Assembly (NCBI RefSeq): GCF_963966145.1
Contig: NC_091049.1
Span: 2,046,001 to 2,110,000 of the forward strand
From: Tenebrio molitor
Lineage: Eukaryota > Arthropoda > Insecta > Coleoptera > Tenebrionidae
DNA length: 64,000 nucleotides
Direction of reading: 5' to 3'
A program made the position numbers and the translations under genes. Shown piece after piece: positions 1 to 10,500 of this stretch. The number at the start of each line of letters is the position of its first letter. Positions within the stretch are counted from its first letter, which is position 1. The notes under the pieces are model-generated. The model did no database searches, was not told where the DNA came from, and was given only the letters and a program-made list of their open reading frames with translations.

Positions 1-2490
1 GAATGAATAGAATAAATTAATGAATACAGTTAAAAATAACAATAATAATAGATTAATACTAATATAATAACTTTAGTAATCGCAATTGATCGTCAAATGT
101 ATAAATCATTCAGGTTTCCCCAAAATATTAAATTTAAATCCTCAAAACGAAGTTCTGAACAAATCTGGTCCTTCGAGCCGGATTGTATTGAATCAGCATT
201 ATTAGTGAGAACTGTCAAGTTTTGAAAATGGAAGGATAAAGATAAGGTCTACTGGAGCTTAAAAGGCGAATTAATGCTTTTATGATGATTCTTTTTCCTT
301 CTTACTCTACCATGGAAGAATCTTTCAAGATGTGTTGTTGAGAAATTATCTCCAAGAAACCAAATCGTCTAATTTGTAGCTTTGGTTTATTTCCATTATT
401 TACTGAAACAGGATTTTTGAGAGAAATCATTCAAGACTAATGAAGAAACGAAGAAACGCTACTGGCTCTACACGAGATGCGTTGAAATGCATTCCAAATG
501 TAAGAAATAAAAACGGTTATTTCCAGTGCATCAAAGTGTCCAAAAGCTCTGCAATCACGACCTCGCAACCAATTTCAACAAGATTTAATCTTCATCTGTG
601 ACTAAATCTGATTCAGAAATTTTCACTTTGTGCTCTCACGTTTTCGCTGACTCACCCCTCACCATCACACCTATTTAAATCCAATTTCCAATTTGGAGAA
701 CCCGTTTGTCGATCGATAATTCCCCAAAGCGCCCATTTCAAAATGCCCTTCCAGCCCCAAAAGCCGACCCGACCGCCACCTGTGACGTCACGTCTGAAAA
801 GTACCTCGGGGCCGGTAGGAATGCAGCAATGTTATAAATGCTGTATCATTATTCTTTAATTAAATTACGTTGTTTTATAACAAGTTTTTGAGCCACTTTG
901 AAAATTAATGCTATTAATTTATAAGTCGTTCACTCGCGTGATCCTCAACCGTAATCACCAACACACACATCACATATACGGAGATAATTAAAGAACTAAT
1001 CAAGAGGGCACGTCCCCGCCGGTGTTAGCGATCACAATTTTATTAAATGGCGGCGCAAATACGCGTAAACAGCGAAAGCCGCCCCTTTGTTCGGGGCGCG
1101 GTGAAAGGGACAGATAAATGAAAAATGAAGCAAACACACACAATAACAAAAGGCTTATTATTAAATTATCGGACGGGAAGGAGAAGACGGGGGCTTGGAA
1201 GGAGAGGCGAAAAAAGACGGAAACGGGATCGCGAGAATGCCCTTCGATGCATGATGAATTGCCCACCCGATGAATTAGCTTTTAAACAGATTGAGAAAAT
1301 GGGGTGGAGGGAGGGTTACGTTTTAATATAAACGAATTAGAATCGGGACGAATGCAAAGATTTTACGAATAAACAGTCTTTCTAATATTCTTAACTTAAT
1401 TTCCGTTTTCATTTGTTGGGGAGTATTGTATGATCAAATCGATCTCGAAATTTTCTTAATCATGGAACAGTAAAGTCACGTCGCAGATTAACTCACACGA
1501 GCTCTGACGTTGGCTCTTGGAAATCAAAATGAGACACAAATCGGGGTAGGTGACAGAATGGTATTGTTTCCCTAGAGAGTCGTGGAATATGCTTTTAACC
1601 TTTTCAACTGGCTTGAAATAGTATATTACGCCATAAGTGATGAAAGTGCCTGAGTGAGGATAGTATTGCGAGTTGAAAAATCGCACTTTGATCACGAATT
1701 GTGTATACTATTTTTTCCAACATCGCTTATGAAAATGAGTCTCAATTTTAAATTTCTTTATAATTACTTTACTCCCCTATTTTTTTAATCTTCCGGATCT
1801 GGAGTTTCAATTAATGCAAATAACAGTGTTTTAAATTTTTATATTAATAAGTAGGTAGTAGATTGTTAATGTAGTAGATTGTTAAATAAATTTTCCTCAC
1901 TAGTGAGTTTACTTTCTTCATTTTCCTCACTAGTGATGCAAACGCCTATTTTCCTCACTAAATTGAGTGATGAAAGTATTATCATTTTCATAATCGATGT
2001 TGAAAAAAATAAATAAAAACGCAAATATTCCTTTTATAATTTTTTTTCATATTGCTCCCTAGATTTTTTGGTAATAAATCCAAATACGCCGCTTTAACCT
2101 TTTCGAGAATAACGATTTTCTTTTCAAAAATTTATAAATATGCGACACCCAGTGAGAATAAAGTGAATTGTTTGAATTGGTAACGACAACTGTGCTTACT
2201 CTGATGCTTTAATTTAGAGAGAGTTCAATAAAAGTTTCAGAGGTTTTTTTTCTAAACATGCATCATTAAAGTGTCACTTCTTCCCCTGGGAGATTACTGA
2301 ATAAGCTTCGCTCACTGAAGGAAATTATACACTTTCGTTTCTTGTCCTACAAATACATACGTAACTATTTTTTTTGTCTGCAAAATGTATCTATTGTTTT
2401 TTATTTTTACACTCTTCTTTACGTCATAATTTACACTGATCACCATTGAAGGTATGCATGGTTGTAGTAAATGTGGCAACAAGTTGTATC
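1..2490. other. Non-coding DNA, no gene seen
   Basis: No convincing coding frame on either strand. Two GC-richer stretches, about 600-830 and 925-1330, stand out from the AT-rich background and look like single-copy DNA, possibly regulatory; this is inferred from composition only. A stretch near 1615-1660 recurs inverted at 7150-7195. The rest is AT-rich with nothing recognisable. Confidence 0.5.
1849..1972. repeat. Short degenerate tandem repeats
   Basis: A unit like GTAGATTGTTAA occurs twice at 1857-1885. TTTTCCTCACTA then occurs three times (1891, 1921 and about 1949), the first two followed by GTGA. The third is followed by sequence resembling the 1615-1660 segment. Confidence 0.6.
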
Positions 2491-2690
2491 GGGTGTTCAT
2501 TTAAATTTCCCCTCAAAGTTGGCGTTGAAGAGTCGATTGTGAACACACCATGGATTACAGATCACGGATCAGTTGTTTAAATCTAACCTCAGTTTTTGCG
2601 TTGTGTGTTTTTACTCTACACATTGACTAGTGGTGCGTTCACAATCGACTCTTGAACGCCAACTTTGAGGAGACATTTAAATGAACACCA
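2491..2690. mobile_element. MITE, family A (GGTGTTCATTTAAA ends), copy 1
   Basis: About 200 bp bounded by inverted GGTGTTCATTTAAA and TTTAAATGAACACC. Inside each end the arms continue with sequence around AGAGTCGATTGTGAAC, so the whole element is nearly palindromic. No coding capacity. Three more copies lie at 14209-14392, 34943-35120 and 53963-54142. The superfamily cannot be assigned from ends alone. Confidence 0.8.
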
Positions 2691-3805
2691 TATACTTTAA
2701 TGTATAGTAGTTCTCTGGCATCTCAAGAAATCGATGTTGCTTTCTCCAGAAATTGTTCTTTTGGTGTTATCTTTAGCAACATTGCTCTGTTATTGTTAGA
2801 TTCATCACATGTCTGTTATGTAGACTTTTGTTTCCTGTGTATAGTAGGTACTGTCTAATGTCATAAATTTTTCAATTACATACTTTGTACTGGCTGATTA
2901 AGAAAAATAAAACTGGTAAAGAGACTTACAAAAACTACTCATTCAAATAAACACTGATTTCTTTTATTTCTTCCATCTCGTTTTCCCCGCGATTTTTGTT
3001 TCTTTTATTCTATCTTCTTCGATTTGTTACTTTTTTTTTCTTTATTTTAATTCACTGTGTCGCCTGATATTTTCGTTATCTAAAGAAATAAAGATTTGAA
3101 ATTTTGCAGTCGTAAAACTTCATGAGGTGCATCTTTTGAGGTACTTAATTAAGTCTACTGTAAGTCGTAAGCCTAGCCAACCGCGATCTTGCAATTATAT
3201 CCAAGTCTGGATATTTTGCTTGGCGTTGGAGATATTAAAAGTAGTTTTGAGAAGAATTTGTTCAGAATCTATAGTTTTGATTTTTAATTTTCAATAAACT
3301 GCCACAAAAACAAAACTATTTATTCTTCATTCAACAAAAATTGAAGCAAATATTGAGAATTGAACTATGAACTTCGTTTCTTCTGTTACATCTTTTTAAC
3401 CATAGTTTTTTGACAGTTTAATGATAGTTCAGTTTAAAAGTTGAGACAAAATTAATTTTTTTTAAATCATATTTCCCTCTGGAATTTTGTTTTTATTATA
3501 TATTTTTCTATTTCTGCTTTTTATTGATTTTTTTTGTCTTTGTTTCTTCGCGATTATTGCTTTCTTCTTTTGACTGCTGATTAGACCCATTTTTGGTTAT
3601 CTATGATTTTCCTACCTATGATTAATTATTTTCATTTCATTTTCTTTTTTTCCTATATCCTTTCTCCAATTTAAATAAGTACTTATTTATCTTTACACAT
3701 TTCCTTCATTAATTTTGTTCTTTAGTTTTTTCTTTCTGTAAATTTGAGAGAAGATTATTTGTACAGTTCTCTTTTATTCCTCTTTTTGTCATTTTGATTT
3801 TCATA
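2691..3805. other. AT-rich non-coding DNA with T/C-rich strand bias
   Basis: No gene seen. From about 2940 the plus strand is strongly T/C-rich, and this continues past the small element at 3808 to about 4290. It consists of degenerate T runs rather than a clean microsatellite. Confidence 0.5.
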
Positions 3806-3807
3806 TA

Positions 3808-3990
3808 CAGTCGCGGACAGAAAAAAGTAGGACAAGTCTTATTCAAAAATTTAGATAAAACTGAGTTGAGTAAACCGGGCTCACTATAATAAATAAATAA
3901 ATAAATAAATATTTTAATAGTAACCATAGAAATTGTAAACAGACTTACATTAGCGAAAAACGTTGTCCTACTTTTTTCTGTCCGCGACTG
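3808..3990. mobile_element. Tc1/mariner-type MITE with TA target duplication
   Basis: The 183-bp element starts CAGTCGCGGACAGAAAAAAG and ends with its inverse complement; about 27 bp at each end match, through GTAGGACAA. It is flanked by TA at 3806-3807 and 3991-3992, the Tc1/mariner target duplication. Internally there is an AAAT tetranucleotide run near 3890-3915. It encodes no transposase and would need one supplied in trans. Confidence 0.85.
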
Positions 3991-3992
3991 TA

Positions 3993-6340
3993 TGTAGTGC
4001 TTTTTTCGCAAAATTTTTATTTTATTTCCTCCTTTCTATTTCTCCTGCAAAAATTTTATTGTTATCATGTTTGTTCACTTTATTTTCATCATTACTAGCC
4101 AATTCTCTTTATTATTACCTGTATTCATGATTTTTACATGATATTTTGTTTACTCCATAATCATTTGTTTTTTCATTCTTTCCTTTATTTGGTATAAATA
4201 TATAAACATAAAATACTAACAAACTTTTTCTTTACTTTCTATTTTTCGCCTCTTTCCATATTTTCTTTCACCCTGATGACAATTTTAAAATTTTGAACCA
4301 ACCACTCTACTCGCCAAATCTAACCCCCAATAATAATAATAACACTTTTTACGAAAAATTTAAAACGTTACATACTCGTTTTCCTCGACTCTCCAATATT
4401 TACGATTTTATAAAATATCCAATAAACTAATAGGTGCCAATAAACATCTACTTCCAAAAAAAAATACATATAATTTTTGTTACATAATTATTAAACATTC
4501 CAAGCAAGTTATGACCCCATCGATTAGTTGTCGTAAATCGTAAATCCGCGTTTTTCATTTCACAGATCTAAAGTCGTAACTCCCGATTTTTGCAGTCATA
4601 AAGAAATGAAATTAACCATTCAATTATTGGAAATTCTTTAACAAAATCATAATGCTCTTGACTTTACGACTAAAACTGTGATTTGCTCGCTTATTAAAAC
4701 GGTTTGTCCGCGTCAAAATAATGCACATTGTAAACCCACGCACGAGTCTCAACAAAAAAATTGTTCACTTTATTGTAATTACCACCGTGATTAAATTAAC
4801 CCGAAGCTTTTTCATCACTCACTTAAAAGCACACTGCGCACTCGTAATCACGTATAATTAACCGTAATTAATACAATTACAAATTCTCGCGAGCATCATC
4901 TTTTGTTCCGTGAGTAAGTTATATATTTTACTCGACACTCCTACAATTAATTTCCACTTAGAAATCTGCATTTTTTCGTGCAATATGTGTCGGGGGATTG
5001 GTAAAAACCGCGAGGAAAAAGTGATGATTTACAACCACACCACATTATTTGCTCGTTCCGTTTATTTTTGTTCTCTGAATAGACATCTTTTTTGCGCGTA
5101 ATATGTGGATCTAGTCGCAAGTCACATACCAGTGCAACGGTTTTAAGCACACTTAGTATTTCCACTGACATTGTTGGCTTGGCCGTTGAAAATGCACTCT
5201 CTGCGATAAAAAGTGATGGAATTGCAGACATTTAAAAAATTTGTCCGCGCTTAATTGGTGCATTTTCCTTGTAAGTTAGCTCAAATGGGCAAATAAATGA
5301 ATAAACAACTTATTTCAAAGTTGTGCTATTCTTAGATTGTTGAAAAGGCGTCACTTTTAAGCCACACCGTACACAACATTGGTCCAAGAGTTGAATCTTG
5401 AGGTGTATGAAGAAAACAGGCTGCCAAAAAAATGTGTGGTCGAGAAGGCCGTGGTTTTGACACATCTTTCAATTCCATAACCTCACTTTGATAATTTAAA
5501 ACTGGCAACCGCGCATCGTTTTGACAACCGAGCCGTCTAATTGGTTAATTGGTCGCGAGCGTAATTTGATTGGGTGCAGGCGACGTTGTCAGTACTTGAC
5601 AATAGCGCGTCAGGACTTGGTTGTTGCGTTGACGCGTTTGCGGTGCGATTTCTTCTCCGTCGCCGAAGAAAATAAATTCGGTGGATAAGAAGCCGAACTG
5701 TTAGGGCATATCTGTCCGTTTGTCCGTCGGTCTGCCGATGATGGTCCCAATCAATCTCGGATTCGTCAAATACGCCGTCGGACCGCTGACTAACAGACAT
5801 ACATTATGTGCATATAATCCGGTCGCCGTCGCCGAAACACACACACCGACAAAAACGACGTTCTTTTGTTCGGACCGCGCACTTCTTTTGTCAAGCCGCC
5901 TGGTAACTGGTTAATTCAGATAGTCGAGAATGTTAACTTCTTCCAAAACGTTAATGGGAGGAGGCGGCGAGTCCTCTGTTTTAGGACCGTCCGTACTGAT
6001 TTAATTTTTCGACGGATGCCTAGATGCGGACCCGTCGGAATTGCAACCGAACCATCGGTGGGCTTTTTGCCATATCGGCATCGCATTCCGGACGGCTAGA
6101 TGACGATGGGACGCCCATCACAACTAAACGGCTTATAACGGGGGAATTTTTAGAATTGTCTGACGGACAGACGTGAATCGGGCTCTCGGAAATGCATTTC
6201 GCGACCGCGACTAGGTGCAGGTACGCAAGGACGACATCTGGGACCTATGCTTTCGAGTTTTTATTCAAATTCAAAAATGAGTTCTTTCGTGAACTGTACC
6301 GATGGCATTAATGGGTACGCGCCAATTAAAATAAGTAATA
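3993..6340. other. Non-coding DNA with one GC-rich block
   Basis: 3993-4290 continues the T-rich tract and 4290-5530 is ordinary AT-rich sequence. About 5540-6300 is clearly GC-richer, with CpG-containing words and open frames up to about 87 codons in several overlapping frames. These have no shared start context or splice sites, so I read the block as non-coding, possibly regulatory. Confidence 0.4.
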
Positions 6341-6341
6341 A

Positions 6342-7147
6342 TCTATATATATAAAACTGACTGTTTGTTTGTATATTTTGTATGCAAATCTACAGTTTTA
6401 CTTCGATCTTGATGAAATTTTGTACACTTGATTTCCAAAATAATAAGAAAATTACTGTCTACTTTAATTTTACAAAAACCAACCCCTACTACCATTTTCA
6501 ACCCTGTTAAGAAAAAAAGACAGTTTTTTCGATTTGGAAATACCCTCACCTTCGCCGCTTCACCCCTATTTCATCCTCTGAGTATATCGTCACCTTCGCC
6601 GCTTGACACCCACAAAAAGCAACCCCTATTATCATTTTTAAGCCTGTTAAGCACAAAAAAAGTTTTTTCGAGTTGGAAATCGCGTTTGCATGATATGCTC
6701 AGGTGTCATAGTTACATTTGGTTGTTTATAAAAGTAGCAATTTCGCAAAATGTGTTTGGATGATTGTGTTTTACCGGAAGATGTCTTAAATGAAGCAGAA
6801 CAAGCTTCACATAGCTTAATACCGGAAAAATCAAAAGGCAGGTATCTGAAATCAATCGAGACAATCAAACAATAGGAGGATCTAAATAAAGTTACAACTG
6901 AAAATAAAAGTGTTATGTTGGCGTATTTTCATGAATTGGTAAGTGATCATAGTGTTAGTTTCTTATCGTATTGATCTTTTCGTTTATATAGTCGAAGAAA
7001 AAAGTAGTGTACAGTAAAGTTTTAATTATTCTTCGTAAAAAGATAAACTTCATATTGAAATTACTGCGTTTATAGCAATACATGAAAGTAGAAACATAAT
7101 TTTAAAACATTCTGAAATTTGCGGGCAAAGCCGCGGGTAAAAGCTAG
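6342..7147 (+). mobile_element. Non-autonomous Helitron, complete, 806 bp
   Basis: The 5' end is TCTATATATATAAAACTGAC, a typical insect Helitron start. The 3' end has a GC-rich hairpin (GCGGGCAAAGCCGC) followed by a short spacer and CTAG at 7144-7147. The flanking bases are A at 6341 and T at 7148, the expected A|T insertion site without target duplication. There is no Rep/helicase frame, so it is non-autonomous. It carries a captured gene fragment (6750-6938). Related pieces lie on the minus strand at 19885-20081, 40451-40933 and 43469-43630. Confidence 0.9.
6750..6938 (+). pseudogene. Captured first exon of a tyrosine-recombinase-like gene, inside the Helitron
   Basis: From the ATG at 6750 a 63-codon frame runs to a good splice donor (GTAAGT at 6939), broken by one TAG at codon 42 (6873-6875). 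Residues 8-16 read LPEDVLNEA, residues 25-33 PEKSKGRYL, and the exon ends with MLAYFHEL. From memory this order (acidic LP-x-D start, P-x-KS-x-x-RY, then LAYF-x-EL at an exon end) resembles the N-terminal DNA-binding part of phage-integrase/Crypton-like proteins common in insect genomes and related to the KIAA1958/ZMYM N-terminus. A conserved Trp in that family would sit where the TAG is, which fits a single G-to-A change. The same fragment is in the 40.4-kb Helitron, so capture preceded amplification. The family assignment is inference. Confidence 0.6.
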
Positions 7148-7149
7148 TA

Positions 7150-7195
7150 TCCTATAATCAGGCACTTTCATCACTTATAGTGTAATATACTATTC
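7150..7195 (-). repeat. Inverted partner of the 1615-1660 segment
   Basis: Read on the minus strand this matches 1615-1660 around ATAAGTGATGAAAGTGCCTG. It begins a few bases after the Helitron 3' end, so the Helitron inserted beside an existing repeat. 7196-7603 is otherwise AT-rich without recognised content. Confidence 0.6.
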
Positions 7196-7603
7196 CCACA
7201 CCCAAACAAAATAAATACCGATAAATAGAATCAGATTCTTTGGAAACAGAAAATTTGTCTGATAAATATGTATTTTTAAAATTTCCTTTGCTGGAAAGAT
7301 CAACTTGTTTGATATTTTTGACAATTTTGATTTTAATATAAAAGTTGAAGCGAAAATTCACAAAACCTAATGGAATGTTTTGAAACAAAGACAAAATCGT
7401 TTTTGAAAGAATTGAAAGTGTAACATAAGGGCCCACAGGGGGAATGAAAGTAATTAACCGGTAATTATTAATTAATAGAAAAAGTAACTTATTGATAAAT
7501 GCACTTTAGTCAGGTTGGACCAGAAATCACAGTAATTTTCTTTTTAAGTATTATTCCTATGTTTAAGTACGGTTGTGTTTCTATGTAGGTACTTGGCAAG
7601 TTG

Positions 7604-7733
7604 GTAGGAGTGTTGGATTTTCTCATGGACTGTGACCTTGGAAATATATGTGCAAAGGCGGAACGATAAACCAGTGAAAAATCAGTTTGCGCAGATATGA
7701 CTCATAGCCCATGAGAAAATCCAAGACCTCTAC
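7604..7733. mobile_element. MITE, family B (TTGGATTTTCTCATGGGCTA ends), short copy
   Basis: A 130-bp element with inverted ends around GGATTTTCTCATGG and GCCCATGAGAAAATCCAAGA, followed by ACCTCTAC. The interior includes a piece near TTTCCAAGGTCAC (reverse sense). Longer copies lie at 8354-8536 and 35479-35733. Confidence 0.75.
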
Positions 7734-8353
7734 TCTACTGATAGGGGGGTAAAATGGATGCAGCGATGCTTAAAGGTACCTAAAGAATCCATATTTTAGT
7801 ACCATTGAGTTTATTTGGATGAGAATGTTTTCGCGTTTTTGGGTGGTGGAAACCCTTATGCATGGATGCTTGTGTAGTGGGAGGATCTCAGCGATAGACC
7901 TAAGTCCTGTAATAATTCGTGAAAGGAAATTCTGATTAGTTTGCAAAGCAAGTTATTAGATTTGACTAGAATTTGCTACAGATATGTCACAGCAATTGTA
8001 AAGCAATTGTTATTTTTGATTATTATATTCACGGCTAGGTAGATTAAATAATATTCCCTCTTATTTAAGGAATGCCTATTTTTAATTATAAAAATTTATA
8101 GCACATTAAAGTAACAACATAATTTATTGCGCCATAAATACAAATTAATATTTATAATGAAAATCATTGTAAAAAAGCACATAAATGAAGGTTTTTTATT
8201 CTCTCTTACAAGCGTTTTTTCTCAACACTTTATGTTGCTACAACTCCAGCTAAACTTCTTAAGGTTTTCGTCACTAACCCTAAAAAATGAAGATCTCTGT
8301 TTGAAGAATGGGTCTAACTTCATCTCCTTTACAATAAATGCGACCACAAGTTT

Positions 8354-8536
8354 GTAGAGGTCTTGGATTTTCTCATGGGCTATGAGTTACATTAGTGTCG
8401 TCTCTGTCTCGTCTATTTGCATTTAAAGTAGTCGACGTTTTCAGTTTTCATTTACCGATTTTTCACCGGGTTATCGCTCCGCCTTCGCGCAAATATTTCC
8501 AAGGTCACAACCCACGAGAGAATCCAACATCTCTAA
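8354..8536. mobile_element. MITE, family B, copy 2
   Basis: Starts GTAGAGGTCTTGGATTTTCT and ends with the degraded inverse near 8520-8536. The interior shares CGTCTATTTGC, GTAGTCGACGTTTTCAG and ATTTCCAAGGTCAC with the 35.5-kb copy. The gap 7734-8353 is AT-rich, with no gene seen. Confidence 0.75.
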
Positions 8537-10283
8537 CACTAGAATTTCGTCTATTAACTTATGCTCTTCTGTATCTTTATCTTCGAGGATCTCTTCATCA
8601 ACATGCACCTATTCGATTGATTAATTCTTCATTAGTTAAGGGTTATTAAACCTGATGACTTGTTAGAACACCAGCTCCACCAGCAGAATTTCTTCAATTT
8701 CGGGGCATAAATATTCTTCCAAAAGAGGTAAAGTAATTTTAAAATTTGATATGACACTTTGATCTACAGGTACAACTTTGAACATAGAACTTCAAAGTTA
8801 TGTCATAACTTGAAGCATTAACCAAGAACGCAAAAATCCAAAGCCACAAATTCTTCTGTTGCTAATATGGTTTTCATTCCACAACAAGATTTTCCACAAA
8901 CAAGTCACTGTAGGTCTGTCTTGTAATCTTCGCTGTGATTTCTAAATCTTCAATTTGCTTTGAAAATTTTCTTCCATTTCTTTTCTTATTGACATGTATT
9001 TCTTCGTGTAGTACCTTTTATTACAAATCTATTTAGGTATTCAAGATCAGAAAATCTATTTTGCTAGTATTAATTACTGTTTCTGGAATTTTGAACAAAA
9101 AGAAGAAAATGTTGAAGTGTCATTCCAACCACCTTGTTATGCGGGTGTAGGCGTAACAATTAGTTGTCGACTGTCGACTGTTACGTCTGTTTGCTACAAA
9201 GGCACAGTATTTTTGCACAAGTCAGGTTTTAAAAGTGCGAGTCCGCCCTTGCGCACCTCCACCTCAATTAAAATTTAAAACATCGAATTAGCACCGATCC
9301 TCCCGCCCGCCCGTTTTAATTGCCGGAAACGCAACATCTACGCTCCGGGCACACCCCGCGTCAATCCTCGCCACTTCCACCGACTGCGCTCGTCATTTCC
9401 GCCGGCTTCGATCGTTTGATCACTTTCGATCCCGGACCATAACAACCCAATTTCCCAAATATTCGGATTTATCAAACGTGGCCGTCGAGCGGAGCGCGCA
9501 AACCGTACAAAAATGTCGACTTAATTACTTAATTACGGTGAAAAAAAACGGAACCAACTAATTACATAATTAGATCAATAAATCCGCGTCTTTATAGCTT
9601 GTTAATGCCCCAATAAAAGCGAAACCGAACGACTGCGGCCCCGCATGTAAATTTCATTAGATCAAGGTCGACCGGGGTGGATCCCCGGGTCCGGAAAAAA
9701 ACCCTAATTAATTCCCCCGATTTTTGAAGGGTGGTCGCGCGCGGGGGACGGGACTCCTCGGAACGGCAAGTGTTTTCGATATTAATATTGTTAGGAATAG
9801 TATCACGAAAGCATGTGTTTTGGATTTTTTGTCGCCTTGAGACATGTGTGATGGGTAGAAAAAAAGGCGTTTTTATAAGGCCAGTGCTCCGTAATTTAGA
9901 GAGATGTTCGACTGTTGGTGTATGTGTATGTGACGTGGTGCTACCGTTTCATGAGACTGTGACAGTGCCGGAGTTGGCGGCAGAGGACGGGGGGAACGTG
10001 GCATGAAAAAGCTAGAAGGCGGTTTTTGCGCCACATTATTTACTGTTTTTGTGATGGATGCAACTGTTTTTTCTCCCGTTGCTTTTTTCTGGAACGGTGG
10101 ATTAATTGGGCGGAGGCCAAGTCTACTTCTTTCGCGTGGAAATTGATAAATTGTTACATTAAATTGATAATAATTAGCCGACTTGGACCCCAACAGCGGC
10201 AGAAAGTCTTCACAATCTTCATTTTTGTTTATAAAACATGCTCAAATTACAACTGTCAATTTACACTTTAAAAAAGCAAAACA
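8537..10283. other. Non-coding DNA; GC-richer block at about 9130-9760
   Basis: 8537-9130 is AT-rich with nothing recognised. About 9130-9760 is GC-richer, CpG-containing and apparently single-copy, with TTAATTA-type homeodomain-like words towards its end, and could be regulatory. The overlapping frames at 9731-10193 on both strands have no splice or promoter support. Confidence 0.4.
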
Positions 10284-10500
10284 ATTGACGCCTTCCCAGC
10301 CCAGGATTTCATTTGAACGCCCTATAGTAGATTATATCATTAAGAGTAGAAGTGAGTCTTTTCGTGCTAAGCCCAGAGATTGAAGACCGAGGCGAAGTCG
10401 AGGTCGCAACTGGGTCGAAGAAGTGTTTTAACTCCGGTTACAAAAAAAAGCCACTTCAACCGTTTCTACAGAGATACACCAAGGCGCCATTTTCGACCGA
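10284..10500. mobile_element. Composite of two MITE families (C end joined to D)
   Basis: 10284-10320 is one arm of family C (CCCAGCCCAGGATTTCATTT then GAACGC; full copy at 16486-16800). It is joined at once to family D, which begins AGTAGATTATATCATTAAGA at 10327 and continues with GAGGCGAAGTCGAGGTCGCA. Sequence to about 10500 is matched, inverted, at 24655-24720. Confidence 0.65.
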
